NCBI GenBank assembly: GCA_963693305.1
Contig: OY855904.1
Coordinates: 41,145,804 to 41,209,803, forward strand
Direction: 5' to 3'
Length of the DNA stretch: 64,000 bases
Source of the DNA: Meandrina meandrites
Lineage: Eukaryota; Cnidaria; Anthozoa; Scleractinia; Meandrinidae
Below, piece after piece: positions 22,709 through 35,300 of the stretch (positions within the stretch are counted from its first letter, which is position 1; every line of letters begins with the position of its first letter). The notes under the pieces were generated by a model. The model did no database searches. It saw nothing but the letters and a program-made list of their open reading frames with translations, and had not been told where the DNA came from. The translations under genes and the position numbers were made by a program.

Positions 22709-24141
22709 GTATGAGAATACTTTGAACATTGCTCTAAATAGAACTTGTATTAAAGATTTGAATGAAAATGTCTTACACTATGTCTATCTTACGTTATTTT
22801 GACATTTCTGTGCTCCTGGAGTGGGTTTAAAGCTGTTAAGACGAAATTTTCATTCTGAAGTGTGCTTTCCCTAAAAGAGAAACGAAAGGCAGGCGACCTA
22901 GTTCGCCAACGGTCCGCACTCGAAGCTCCATAAATCCCACAAAAATGGTCGAATCTCGCCAAAATTACGTTGATAATTCTTCTTTCGATTTCCTTCACCT
23001 AAGATTCCAAAGTTTTTCTAAACCGCCCGAAAAGAACAAGAACTTCTATAAATAGATGTGAACTCGTTCAATTTGGAATAACGTGTTTTAACAGAATTAA
23101 TAAAAGATTTCATTGGTTGACCAGAGATGACTGGCCTTCCAACAAAGGAAAATACTGCGTAATTTTCATCGACGTGCTCCTGGTTAAACACGTGAATTTT
23201 TACCCAGGTATTTACGTACTCTCTTGTAATTATCAACTTCTTGTTTAAGTTTTGGGAAAATTGATACTAACGTTTTGAAAAAGAGATATTTACACACCTT
23301 CTTTATTAGACACAACCGACGGTAAATGAGCTACAAAATACACCGTGCGATGGTCCGAAACGGCGGGAAATCTATGAACTCACTGCGTACAGCTTAAAAG
23401 CACTGTTTACTAAAAACACACTTGGCAAAACACAACTAGCGAACTGATTTTAGCGCTTAGAAGCACCGTTGAAATAAGCTTCAACTAAGAAAGACTCTAA
23501 CCAGCAAATGCAAGGTCTAAATAGACACACCTGGCAAACTGATTTTAGCGCTAAGGAGCACTGCTGAAAGCTTCAGTTCAACTAAGAAACATACTCTAAG
23601 CAACCGGGAACCGATCTGAGTTTACGCGCTGTCTCAGAGATTTCCCGCCTTTTCGGGTGAAATTTCCCCAGGGACCACTCCATAAAACGTCTGGGCCGCC
23701 TGTGGTTTATCATGTAGAAAATTAAAAAGGCTCCGGGATAGACGGTGCATCTTAATCACTGATTAATATCACGCCATTATTCCAACAAAACATTTATCTG
23801 GCATAAACTTCATGTGGATTAAAAAAAAAGAACTGTAACATTGGTTCTAAACCTATCGCTTGAACATCAACATATTTCGTATGATATGAAGATATCACCC
23901 TACTCGATCTAAATAATTCTTCTTATTATCCAACACTGCTTCGTAGAGTACAAATAACGCCCAAAACGAGTACAAATATCACACGATATTTGTACTCCAG
24001 AGAACTGGTTAGACAGGTTTTTGACGTGTTCTCGTGCTCTTGACCAATCAGTTAGCTGGATATACTTCTGTCGCGCATTCGCGGCAAATAAATATCCGCG
24101 AAATTCGCCCGCTTTGACTAGTTTGACATAACATTTTGGCT

Positions 24142-24145
<4 letters not shown>
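22709..24145. other. Spacer, no gene recognised
   Basis: 23040-23330 duplicates 17395-17660. The word GACGGTGCATCTTAATCACT near 23740 repeats that near 17160. The block at 23390-23610 has two diverged direct copies of a unit with CTGATTTTAGCGCT. Confidence 0.5.
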
Positions 24146-24175
<30 letters not shown>

Positions 24176-24312
24176 TGTGTAGTATCGCCGAGAATTTTTA
24201 CTCGTTGTTTGTATTTTGACTCGCCCTACGGGCTCGTCAAAATACGGCACGACTCGTAAAAATACTCGGCGATACTACACAACAAAACGTCTAATAAGAT
24301 ATATTTATTATT
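24146..24312. repeat. Foldback element 1 of a nested cluster
   Basis: The left arm from 24159 (CTTATTAGACGTTTTGTTG and onward) pairs with the right arm ending 24298 over about 45 bp with one or two differences. The outer words GGATAATAAAT/ATTTATTATTCC extend it. Confidence 0.75.
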
Positions 24313-24457
24313 CCACTATTGCGCCATTTTACCATATTAGGGCAAAAGAACGCGCAAAATATGCCACGTTATTACACTGTAGAACAGGGCAAAAATACGG
24401 ACTGAAAGCGGAGTGACAAAATGGCCGAACTAAACTTTAATTTTTAGTGGAATAATA
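24306..24457. mobile_element. Small MITE between two foldbacks
   Basis: Terminal words TATTATTCCACTA and TAGTGGAATAATA are perfect 13-bp inverted repeats around 126 bp of non-coding sequence. It overlaps the end of the first foldback and abuts the second. Confidence 0.55.
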
Positions 24458-24461
24458 AATC

Positions 24462-24574
24462 CCTTATTCGATGGTTTAACATATAATACGAGCAGACATT
24501 TTGCTCATTGCTTGTATTTTTCCCCGCTCCTACGGGGCTCGGAAAAATACTACGCAACTCGCAAAATATCCGCG

Positions 24575-24603
<29 letters not shown>
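24462..24603. repeat. Foldback element 2 of the cluster
   Basis: Arms CCTTATTCGATGGTTTA and onward against the complement ending 24603 pair with few mismatches. An inner palindrome lies around the CTACGGGGC centre. Confidence 0.75.
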
Positions 24604-24607
<4 letters not shown>

Positions 24608-24654
24608 TATATCACAGACAGTCTCATCCATAAATTGCTAATTCTTGGTAGTTC

Positions 24655-24765
24655 GAGTGAAATTGGCTTGGCAATCGATGATTGGCCATCTTACAAATGA
24701 ATAAAAAAAAAACTCTTTAACTTACTGCTTCTCTTCTTTTCAGTCAAACAGAACTTTTCGTCCGC
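24655..24765 (+). promoter_or_regulatory. Conserved promoter-proximal block of receptor copy 5
   Basis: It has GGCTTGGCAATCGATGATTG, GCCATCTTACAAA, then TTACTGCTTCTCTTCTTTTC, in the same order as in copies 1, 2 and 4. Confidence 0.4.
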
Positions 24766-24818
24766 ATCAACGAGACCACAAAGCGTAAAAGTTTTCGTCG
24801 GTCAGTTGAAACTAAAAA

Positions 24819-25763
24819 ATGAGCAGCACGTCCGTAGCTAACACAAGCTTGGAAAATGAGACTGATTCCTCTATGACTGTTTCTTTCAAGGCAGAAGGCA
24901 TCGCATGGTGCAGTGCGTTCATCTTAGAAGCTGTATTGATTACCGTAGGAAATTTGCTCGCTATCGCTCTTTTTAAACGTAACAAGATGCTTCGAAAGAG
25001 AAGTTTATTTCTAGTCATCAATATGGCGTTTGCTGATCTCATGCTAGGTGCACTGTCTCTTCCTTTGTATATTTACTATCTCGGTGCTGAGTATCAGCTA
25101 TGGATGAGAAGTGTAAACATTATTTTGAATTATTTCTTCGGTATCGTCGACAGCGTGTCGATGGTAGCAACATTAATGACAGCAGCCTCGATATCTGGGG
25201 AGAGATTTTACGCCATATATTGGCCATTCAAGCACAAAACACTGTCAATGCGAGCATACCGCATTGTTATTTTCACCGTGTGGACACTAGCTATTTTCGA
25301 GTGCGCTGCCTTTATTGCATTAGATCACGTAACTTCAAATACATATGCTCTCTACGTTTGGACGGCGTACACATTAATTCCTACTTTCATTATTTGCGGT
25401 TGTAACATCGGTATTTTGAGAAAGTTCCAACAAGGAAGTGTCGCTTTACAACAGGAAAGCAGAGCCGCACAAAACAAACGCTTAACGAAGACCTTGCTGT
25501 TTGTATCTGTTCTCGCGTTGCTGTCGTGGCTCCCTTTAATTATTTTGAACTGTCTTATGGCACTACATGTCTCGACTCCTTGGAGATATCGTATAATTGC
25601 CACCATTCTCAACTATTCGAACTCTCTTGTAAATCCAATTGTTTATGCATTAAGAATTCCTGAGTTTAGACAAGCCCTGGCTTTGTGCTGTCTTGGAAGG
25701 GAAGCGGCGATGAGCGACGAAGGTGGCCAAAGAAGACCCCGGTCACATACAACTGGCGTTTGA
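24819..25763 (+). CDS. Class A GPCR, array copy 5 (tail truncated)
   Basis: A 314-residue receptor with complete TM1-7: TVGNLL, FADLMLG (D73), GERFYAIYWPF, SWLPLIIL, NPIVY. In the tail, after GQRR, a deletion relative to copies 4 and 7 joins the sequence to the codons for the conserved end in another frame, giving PRSHTTGV and a stop. The receptor core is intact but the -TKL end is lost. ECL2 has no cysteine. Confidence 0.85.
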   Translation: MSSTSVANTSLENETDSSMTVSFKAEGIAWCSAFILEAVLITVGNLLAIALFKRNKMLRKRSLFLVINMAFADLMLGALSLPLYIYYLGAEYQLWMRSVNIILNYFFGIVDSVSMVATLMTAASISGERFYAIYWPFKHKTLSMRAYRIVIFTVWTLAIFECAAFIALDHVTSNTYALYVWTAYTLIPTFIICGCNIGILRKFQQGSVALQQESRAAQNKRLTKTLLFVSVLALLSWLPLIILNCLMALHVSTPWRYRIIATILNYSNSLVNPIVYALRIPEFRQALALCCLGREAAMSDEGGQRRPRSHTTGV

Positions 25764-27364
25764 GCCGAGCGTTATGGATATCAAGACAAGCAAATAGTTT
25801 AACACGAAGCAGTACTCCTAGACTGACTCTGAAGAGTCTGGTGGCCAAACAATTTGGTAGGCCTTTATCGATCTCTCTACACACACTCAGCAAAAAGCCA
25901 AGTAATTGAAGCAAGCTGCAGGACCATCTACAATTTAACATCATCCAAAGAACTTTCAAGATGACATAGATTTCTTTGCATGCTTTCCTGGCTATCACAA
26001 CGGATAGTCATTCTACTGAAATCCTCAGTGTATAATTTTGTGGTAGATCAAAATGTGTACTTAAGGACGGTAATTTAGAAGCACGTGCAACTGGACTAAA
26101 TATTGATATAATATTGAAAGAAGAATGGTTAAGAATGAATGGCTCTTCACTTTAGCATCAAACCTCGTCCATTTCGTGGCGTTTTAGGGAGAACATTAAC
26201 AGCTATTTCGTGTAGTTGATCATTGCTTTTGACTTTGTTTACGATTCTCTAGTGTTCGTACTTGGATCTTCAGTATGCTTGGGAAAAACAGATCCGAATT
26301 AAAAACCAGTTTTTGTGACGCAAATTATTTTGGCGTGCTGATAGTCGCTGCATATTAAACTCAAAAGATATTATTATTATTATTTCTATTATTTCTACAA
26401 TTTATCGTCAGTTCGGACATGTACACACGGGGTTCTCTTCGAATGCCATATTCGGTACTGATCACTCTGTTCCAAGACAGTTCCACCTTTTCCAAAAATT
26501 TCCTCGAGCTATCTAACGAGACTTTTCCTTTGAGAAAATATTCAGTGCTCAATCAGCTTGCAGCTGGTTGACGTGTTGTTTATATTAAGAAGTTTCCTTA
26601 TTCTCTTTTATAGCTTTAATCTCGTGTTGCAACAATTCTCTTTTTTTACAAAAAGATTATAATTAAAATTCTACATTGAGAGCTAGTTACGTGTTCTTTT
26701 TTAATGACAACTTCCTATTTAAAAATGTTTGGGAAAATTAATTCTACAATTATAACGTTTTGTGGAAGAGAATTCATTTACATGCGTTTGAGACAACCGT
26801 CGATTCATTGCAAAATTTTAAGTTCGGTCACCACGCGGTTATTAAAATATTTAACCTATCCTAGCTCATAGAAGCAGCAGAAGTATACTAACCAAAAACT
26901 GAATTCTTTTCTTCCATTTGAATATCAAGCGAAGGGGGTTACATGAGTGTCTCTTAATTAAAATATATTTTTGAAAATTAGAAACAAGGGAGAAATGTAA
27001 AACACCTGTTTGTTATTCCTTTGTTGAGTTAAAGTCAAAATAATTATTTGGCATGCTTTATGCCTTCCCAACGTATGGTTATTCTGTTAAATACACGGAT
27101 AAGGTTCTGGTTGACGATTAAATAGACTTCACTAGATGTTAAAGCCAAGGTAATTTAACAACACATATAAATAAAAAAAACACGAAGACATTAAAAATAA
27201 ATGACTGACTGTTTTCTTATGTTTTCAAATTTCTGCGCCATGCTCTGTTAAATAAAGGACTGTTTGCCTTTACCGCCAACCAAAACACAGTGTAATCTGT
27301 TGACCGGCCACGGAACTGACATGGTTATTGAATTTCTAAAACATGTAAACAACTTAATCAGCGA
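25764..27364. other. Spacer, no gene recognised
   Basis: It begins with the out-of-frame remnant of the receptor tail and a shortened 3' block. 26890-27190 is repeated at about 33690-33990 (TTACATGAGTGTCTCTTAAT and following). Confidence 0.5.
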
Positions 27365-27895
27365 CCAAGCTCTGAATATCATGACTTTTTGAACCAGAAA
27401 AAGTTATTTAATTTTCATTCCCGTCGTTAAGGCCATCTCTTTGCTGTGAGGTTTGAATTATTACGCGATTCATTCACCAGATTGAAAGCAATGAATATAC
27501 TGACTGAAAACGCCCTGACCAATCCGGGCAATCGATGAAGTACCTTCTTGAGTCTTATTTATTTCTTACCAATTTGGTTATTTACGCCTCACAGATGAAG
27601 GTAAGAGAAGCGGAAAGAAAAAAAAAAACCGACAGTGTCAATTAAAGAGCCGGGGTTCTCTCTCTTTCCACTTTGTCGGACTACGCTGTTGAATTCCCCA
27701 CACAGGCATTAGTAGCTTGTCATAAATAGCGGATCTCTTCAATAGCAGAAAACTGCTTTGAAATGACGCTTTATAACATCGGTTTGCTTTGTTTGATTTC
27801 CCATGTAGCAGAGGACAAAACGTAAACGATTACTCACGCGTACTCTTCTGATATCAAACTGTTCAAATAATACACCGTTTTCGTATTCTCGGTCG

Positions 27896-27928
<33 letters not shown>

Positions 27929-28945
27929 AATGCGGACAATTTTTTCAAATGCAAATCACAAGAAGCTCTTTTTAATGCTATTATCCCGCATTGGTCTCCA
28001 TAGCAGGCTAGTTCCAGTCCAATACCGAGAATACGAAAACGGTCTATTCCACAAGCGGTACATTGAAAAAAAAAACGTAAAAAATTAACTTAAAATACAA
28101 AATGTATAAAAACAGCGGCGTTAATCCTTTTCTTAACATCGTTTTGTCTGTAGTTACTCTGATTAAAGTTTTGGCTCCGCTCTCAGGCACTTGCATTATT
28201 TATTAAGTCATTCCAATGTCTGTGACAAAGCTGATACGAAAAAAAATGAAAATAAAACAGGGGGCTATATCAGATTTTTTTTATAGCGCTTGGATGGGAC
28301 TATAGGATAAGGGGGCGTATCAGGGCATTACAATCGGGATTTTATAATCAAAATACATTCGTGTGCAGCATTTCGAATTAGTCAGCTTTCTTTTCATGGC
28401 TGCAGACGCTGGTACTAATAGTTTTTAAAATATTGAAAACAGTTGGCAAATTTGGCATTATAAATTAATGTAATATGATAATTGATCAGCAATTGATAAT
28501 TGACGATAAAAAGGAACAAAATTGTTCTCTAAAGTCGAGCTCGGGCTGTCTCAGCTGTAGTTCAACTAATTCGCCGCAGAACTCGTCTCCTTGCATTACA
28601 GAGCCACATCTCTGGCAGATCATTTTTCAGTTAATGTCAAAAATGAACAAAACATTGGCAGCAAACACTGGCTTAGGGAATGCGTCTGGTTCATCAATGA
28701 CTGTTCCTTCAAAGGGAGAAGGCGTCGCATGGTGCAGCGCTTTTATCGTGACTTCTATCTTCATCGTTGTAGGGAACTTGCTCACCATTGTTCTATTTGC
28801 AGTTTACAAGAAACTCCGCAAGAAAAGTTTATTTCTAGTCATCAATATGGCGTTTGATGATCTCATGCTAGGAGTACTGTCTCTTCCTTTGTATATTTAC
28901 TATCTCGGTGTTGATTATCAGCTATGGATGGGAAGTGTAAACATG
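27365..28945 (+). repeat. Segmental duplication, left copy
   Basis: It matches about 52655-54290 in order: CATGACTTTTTGAACCAGAA, CTTGTCATAAATAGCGGA, the 27875 foldback, ATAAAAACAGCGGCGTTAAT, and the leader and start of the receptor gene. The right copy lies just beyond the Polinton. The copies differ by substitutions and by an extra foldback in the right copy. Confidence 0.8.
27875..28042. repeat. Foldback element, left copy
   Basis: CCGTTTTCGTATTCTCGG opens the element and its complement closes it. Pairing continues through TATTGGACTGGAACTAGC, with a 4-bp CGGT insertion in the left arm. It has a counterpart at 53341-53504. Confidence 0.8.
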
Positions 28946-30089
28946 ATTGAATTATTTCTTTGGTATCGTTGATACCGTGATGGTACCAACATCAATGACT
29001 GCAGCCTCGATATCAGGAGAGAGATTTTACGCCATATATTGGCCATTCAAGCACAAAACACTGTCAATGCGAGCATACCGCATTGTTATTTTCACCGTGT
29101 GGACACTAACTATCTTCGAGTGCGCTGCCTTTATTGCATTAGGTCACGTAACTTCAAATAAATATGCTCTCTACGTTTGAACGGCATACACATTAATTCC
29201 TACATTCATCATATGCGGTTGTAACATCGGTATTTTGAGAAAGTTCCAACAAGGAAGTGTCGCTTTACAACAGGAAAACAGAGCCGCACAAAACAAACGC
29301 TTAACAAGCACCTTGCTGTTTGTATCTGTTCTTGCTTTGCTGTCGTGGCTCCCTTTAATTATTTTGAACTGTCTAATCGCACTACATATCTCGATTCCTT
29401 GGAGATATCGTATAATTGCCACCGTTCTCAATTATTAGGGGTGTAGAATGGTAAAACCCGAGACTCGCCGAGACGCCGAGACCCTCATTTAAAATCCGAG
29501 ACCGAGACTTACAATTTTTTTTCAAATCCGAGCCCGAGACACCGCGATTCAAAAATCCGAGCGCGAGACTCCGTAATCTAGAAATCCCAGCGCGGGACTA
29601 TTACAACGCTAGTCTAACGCTCTGTAGCTCTCTACTTTGCTGTTGTTCTTGCCGTTGTTTTGTGACGGTTCAAACTGATTAACACTTTCGCTTGGTTTGC
29701 GAGACTCGGAGACTCAATTTCAAAATTCGAGATTCCGAGATGAGCGTTGTTTTTTGCGAGCTCGAGATTCCGAGACTCTAGTTTGCTACGCCGAGATTGA
29801 GACTCGCCTAAAATTTTCCGAGACCCATGATTTTTCAAGGACCATTCTATACCCCTATTATTCGAACTCCCTTGTAAATCCAATTGTTTATGCATTAAGA
29901 ATTCCTGAGTTTAAACAAGCGCTGGCTTTGTGCTGTCTTAGAAGGAAGTTGGAGATAAACGACGGAAGTGATGAAAGAAGAAATAACGTGGCTGCTGTGA
30001 CGCCGGCGACACAACTAAGAACATTACGAACCCATCTCGGTCACATACACCTAGTGTTTGAGCCGGACTTTATGGATACCAAACTGTAG
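28643..30089 (+). pseudogene. Class A GPCR, array copy 6, multiply disrupted
   Basis: The ATG at 28643 (MNKTLAANTG) opens a receptor with TM1 VVGNLL and TM2 FDDLMLG. A 2-bp deletion near 28945 relative to copy 5 shifts the frame in the first extracellular loop. A TGA at 29178-29180 replaces the TGG of copy 5 in ECL2. A 420-bp MITE (29437-29856) is inserted in the TM7 codons. After it the frame resumes with YSNSLVNPIVY and the full conserved tail ending FMDTKL. The upstream reading frame from 28475 (MIIDQQLIIDD) is also open in copy 8, either as leader conservation or through recent duplication. The gene is not functional as it stands. Confidence 0.9.
29437..29856. mobile_element. MITE inserted in receptor copy 6
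   Basis: Ends AGGGGTGTAGAATGGT and ACCATTCTATACCCCT are 16-bp inverted repeats with one mismatch. ATTATT flanks both sides (29431-29436, 29857-29862), and removing the insert plus one copy restores the sequence of the intact receptors. The interior has many CGAGACTC/CCGAGAC words in both orientations. It is non-coding. The terminal AGGGG and 6-bp duplication recall the 22228-22702 element. Confidence 0.85.
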
Positions 30090-31308
30090 TCAACCAAGAA
30101 AAGCAAAACTCTTTATCGATATTTTTACTTTTCACTTTTACCGTCCTGGAAAATGAAGCGCCTTCTTCCTATTATAAACATTTCTACATAACAAGATGAC
30201 ATGGATATCTTTGCATGCTTTTCGGGCTATCTCAACGGATGGTTATTCCAGTTAATACCTCAGAATATAATTTTGTTACGATAATTTAGAGGCACATGAA
30301 ATAAGACTTAACAAGAGTAAGAACATTAACAGCCATTTCGTGTAGTTGATCATTGCTTTTGATTTTGTTAACAATTCTCCTGGGATTGTTCTGGGATTCA
30401 GTAGCTTACGGTAATCATTAGAGAAGCAGATCCGAATTAAAAGCCAGTTTTTGTCATGCAAATTAATGTAGCGAGCCGTTAGGTCGCTGCATATTACACT
30501 CAAAAGATAATATTAAAATTATTGTATGTTTTTTATTTTAATTCCTTCCATTTATCGTCAGTACGGACATGTTCACACGCGGTGTTCCTTGAAAGCCATA
30601 TTCGGTACTGATCACTCTGTCCCAAGACAGTTACACCTTTTTCCAAAAATTTCCTCGAGCTATCTAACAAGACTTTTCCTTTGAGCAAAGAATTCAATCC
30701 TCAATCAGCTTGCAGCTGGTTGCATGTTGTTTCTACAAAGAAGTTTCCTTATTCTCTTTTAAAGTTTTAATTTCGTGTTGCAACAATTCTCTTCTTTCTA
30801 CAAAAAGCTAGACTTATTTCTACATTATTTTAGAGTTACGCGTTCTTTTTTAATACCAACTTCCTATTTAAAAATGTTTGGGAAAATTAATTCTACAATT
30901 TTAACGTTTTGTGGAAGAGGATAATTTACATACGTTTGAGACAACCATCAGTTCATTGCAAAATTTTACGTTTGGTCACCACGCGGTTACCAAGATGTTT
31001 AACCTATCCTAGCTCACAGAAGCAGCAGAATATACTAACCAACATTTGAATTGTTTACTTCGATTTGTTTAAGATCGTTAGATACTCAAAATTTTAAACA
31101 AAAATGAGCAGATGGTTAATTTGTTGATCAGCAATGATATTAGACTCAAACGATATTTCCAAAGGCCCGTCGACAAAGGATATCATTTGCTGAAATAGTC
31201 TTCGGTGATTGGTCTAAAAATTTCCCCATAAGGCGTCAGTTGCTTTTCAGTCCTGCATAATCGCAATTTACCTCAGCCAGAAACAACATCTCTCGCTTAA
31301 ACTAAAAG
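30090..31308. other. Spacer between copies 6 and 7
   Basis: It is duplicated array spacer, similar to 26000-26880 and 33190-33560. No gene. The promoter block of copies 1, 2, 4 and 5 is absent before copy 7; an ATTGG word occurs near 31208. Confidence 0.45.
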
Positions 31309-32370
31309 ATGAACAACGCATCGGCAGCTAACAATTTCGCGAATAATACGACTGGCTCTACAATGATTCTTCGTTCTAGGTCAGAAGGCATCGCATTGTG
31401 CAGCGCTCTTAGCTTGGCGTGTGTGTTTATTGTTTTTGGAAACTTGCTCACCATTATTCTCTTTGCAGTTAACAAGGGACTTCGTAAGAAAAGTTTATTT
31501 CTAGTCATTAATATGGCGTTTGCTGATCTGATGTTAGGAAGTGTGTCTCTACCAATTTACATTTACAGAATCGGGGATACGTACGAGCTCTGGTCAGGAA
31601 GATACCCGTCGTCTTTATCTATCTTCTACATGGGGGTTGACACCGCTTTCTCGCAGGCCTCACTAATTTCTGCGGCTTTCATATCCGGAGAAAGATTTTA
31701 CGCCATATATTGGCCGTTTAAACACAAGACACTATTGTTGCGAATATACCGCGTTCTCATTTTTGTGGTGTGGACACTAGCTCTTCTTACTTCCGCTTTC
31801 TGGACTGCATTAAATTACTTTTTTTCCTTCAAACATGCCATGTATACTTGGATTCCATACACCTTCGTTATAATATTCATCATTTGCGGTTGTAACATCG
31901 GTATTTGCAGAAAGTTTCAACGTGGAAGCGACGCTTCACGGCAGCAAAACAGAGCCGCACAAAACAAACGCTTGACAAAGACTCTGCTGTTTGTATCTGT
32001 TCTTGCTTTGCTGTCGTGGCTTCCTTTAGTTATTATGAACTTTCTTATCTTTGTCTTTCACGTTTCGATCCCGTGGAGATTCTATGAAATGGTGAACGTT
32101 GTAAATTATTCGAACTCGTTTGTAAATCCAATTGTATATGCATTAAGAATTCCTCAGTTTAGACAAGGGCTGTCTTTGTGCTTTGTTCGAAGGGAGGCGG
32201 CGATGAACGACGAAGGTGTTGAAAATATAAATAACACAGCTGCTGCTATGGCGCCGGCGACACAGCTAAGAACATTACGAACAGATCCCGGTCACATACA
32301 CCTGACGATTGAGCCGGACGTTATGGATACGAAACTGTTAGCAACAGAGAGAAGCGAAACTCGGTATTGA
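31309..32370 (+). CDS. Class A GPCR, array copy 7 (intact, extended tail)
   Basis: A 353-residue receptor: sequons at N3 and N13, TM1 VFGNLL, TM2 FADLMLG, GERFYAIYWPF, TM6 SWLPLVIM, TM7 NPIVY. The ECL1/TM3 region (SLPIYIYRIGDTYELW, then AFSQASLISAAF) differs from copies 1-6 and matches copy 8. After the conserved end VMDTKL, the stop used by copies 3 and 6 is lost and ten residues (LATERSETRY) are added, which would mask the PDZ-type end. ECL2 has no cysteine. Ligand unknown. Confidence 0.85.
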   Translation: MNNASAANNFANNTTGSTMILRSRSEGIALCSALSLACVFIVFGNLLTIILFAVNKGLRKKSLFLVINMAFADLMLGSVSLPIYIYRIGDTYELWSGRYPSSLSIFYMGVDTAFSQASLISAAFISGERFYAIYWPFKHKTLLLRIYRVLIFVVWTLALLTSAFWTALNYFFSFKHAMYTWIPYTFVIIFIICGCNIGICRKFQRGSDASRQQNRAAQNKRLTKTLLFVSVLALLSWLPLVIMNFLIFVFHVSIPWRFYEMVNVVNYSNSFVNPIVYALRIPQFRQGLSLCFVRREAAMNDEGVENINNTAAAMAPATQLRTLRTDPGHIHLTIEPDVMDTKLLATERSETRY

Positions 32371-35300
32371 TGTTGTAACTTGTAACGTCTTGTGAAATGG
32401 AACCTCTTCTTCATTTGTACACAACTTTTATAGCTAGCGATTTGTACGTAACTTCATCCTTGTGTTAGATTTTGCTGTTATTGACCTTTAGAGTATAATT
32501 TCTCAGCAAAGAGTTTAACACAAAGCTGTATTCCTAGACTAACACTGAACCTTTAAATTTCTAGTCCGGCGACCAAAACATTGGTGGCCTTTAAACACAG
32601 AGCAAAATGCCAAGAAATTCAAACAGGATGGAAGACCATCTGTTAGTTAACATTATCCTAAGAACTTTCAAGATGACAGGTATTTCTTTGCATGTTTTCC
32701 GGGCTATCTCAACGGATGGTTATTCCATTGGATACCTCAGTATAGTTTTGTGGTAGATCAAAATTGTATTATACAACTAGACCAAACAAGATAATATTAA
32801 AAGAAGAATGGTTCAGAATGTGCTCTAGTATTAAACCTCGTCCATTTCGTGGAGTTTACATTAACAGGTATTTCGTGTAGTTGATCAATGATTTTGCGTT
32901 TGTTTGTTCTCTTGTTATAGTTCTTAAGGAAGCTTGTCACATAAAAGCAAGGCGGCCCCTAATTAACTATGGCCTGAAGGTGAACCGTGTGAAGTGTCTT
33001 TATTCAAATAGCTTGTGGCTTAAAAATACCATCACTTTCTTTTTTTGCCCTTGGCCTGATGATGGTTTGAAAGTAAACCGAAGTATTGCCTTCGAGTTGC
33101 TCTAACTTACTGTGATGAATATTTACCATGAAGTTGTCGTTACTTGGATTAACTTTTGTCCTTTACTAATAGTTCTTAATCTTCAGTATGCTTGGGGAAA
33201 TCATTAGTGTACACACGAGGCTGCATTTGAATGCCATATTCGGTCCTGATCTACCTGTTCAAGACATTTTCATCTTTTCCGAAAATTTCCTCGAGCTATC
33301 TAACGAGGCTTTTCCTTTAAGAAAAAATTCAGTGCTCAATCAGCTTGCAGCTGGTTGACTTGTTGTTTAAGAAGTTTCCTCTTTAAAGCTTTAATCTCGT
33401 GTTGCAACAATTCTCTTATTTTTTTACAAAAAGCTAGGTTATAGTTAAAATTCTACATTTAGAGCTACTTACGTGTTCTTTTTTAAATACCAACTTCGTA
33501 TTTAAATTTTTTGGGAAAATTAATTCTACAGTTTCAACCTTTTATGAAAGAGAATCATTTACATACATTTGAGACAACCGTCAGTTCATTAGAGAGGTTA
33601 AGCTTCACGTTTATTTTTCCCGCGAACGGCAAAAAGGAAACTTTTCGATTTGTTCAAGATCGTTTTATACTCAAAATTTTAAACAAAAAAGATATCAAAA
33701 ATATCGAGCGAAGCGGGTTACATGGGTGTCTCTTAATTAAAACACTTTTTAAAAAATTCAGAAACAAGGGAGAAATGAAACAAAATATTTGTTATTCCTT
33801 TGTTGAGTTTAAGTCTAAATAATTTCTTGGCATGCTTTTATGCTTTCTCAACGTATGGATATTCTGTTAAATACAAGGAGAAGGTTCTCTGGTTGACGAT
33901 TAAATAGACTTCACCGGATGTTAAAGCCAAGATAATTTAACAACACATATACATCTAAATAAAATAAACATGATGACTGTTTTCTTATGTTTTCAAAGGA
34001 GTGCTCGGCTTTACCACCAACAAAAACGCAGTTAAAATAATTTGACCAGCCATTATAAAAGGGAATTTTTCCTTTTACACGACACAAATGAAATGGAATG
34101 AGTTTCGCGTGAGAAATTTACGAGTGGTGCTAAAGGCTGTTACAAAAGACAATAAATGGAAGGTAAAATATTTATAAGTGTGGAAGTCAAAACATCAGGC
34201 GCCTTTTTGGAGCTCATTTGGCTTTGGAGGTTGCTGGCTTGTTGGCCCAAACCTTTTACTTAAATAAGCGAAGGCATTTCCGAAAATGTCTTAAAGGATC
34301 GATTTTCATTTTCACTTCAAATTAAAATAACTCAGCATTCATTCAGTTTGCAGCTGTTTGACTTATAAGGGAGTTTTTTTGCTATTTATAACCTTATACA
34401 GCGCGGCGACTTTTTTTCTGCAAGAGGGTTTTTTACACAAATGACATTCGAATTAATCTACACAGAGTTTCTCTTACTTTTATCATTGGTGTCCGGTGTG
34501 TTCGAATCCTTGGAAAATCCATTCCATAGTTAATCGGTTTTAAGTATAGTTTCATATCTTTACCTCTTTTGATAGCTCTCAGATATAAAGCTCATTTTCC
34601 CAAAATTATAGCATTTGTATCCCATTTCTCCTTTTAATTATAACTTTAATTTAGATTAAAGTTGAAAAAAGGTAGAAAATAGTTATCTGTTGTTCATCAT
34701 CAAAACCTACGGAAGGCATAATACAAAGGGGCTTCGAGACGGATGGTGCATCCTATATGCCGTGCTTATTGAATTTCTAAAACCATGCATGTAAACAAAA
34801 TATATAGATTTAGGCAGGCCTAAAAGCGGAGCTCCCTTTTTATTGATTTTATTACTAATTAAGTAGCCACACTATATTTCTAAGCTTATACAGTGGCCCA
34901 TACAGGTTCAAAATGAATTTTAATCGCTCATGGTTTTGTTGACGAAAGCGACGTCAATATATTTCGTGGTCCTGTCTGAATTTTCTTTCCTGTGACAGCC
35001 TGTTACTGACAGGTTCTAAAATTGAAATTGACGAGTGCATTTTATTGGGTTCCTCACGTACGCACGTCGGCGCAAAACAAATCTTAGTTAAACTTTTTAT
35101 AACGTTTTCTGTGCACTACTATTTTTCAATGTAAAAAGAATCTTGACCTTGTTTTGATTTACTACAGGCAAGAAAATCAACTCAAGGCAAAAACAAAATA
35201 CAGAAAAACAAAGTGAACAAAGTAAACAAAATGAACTCACACCACGGCAAAAAAAATCACGGCGGCAAAACAAACTCTGAAAATTGATGGTGCTGGTTAT

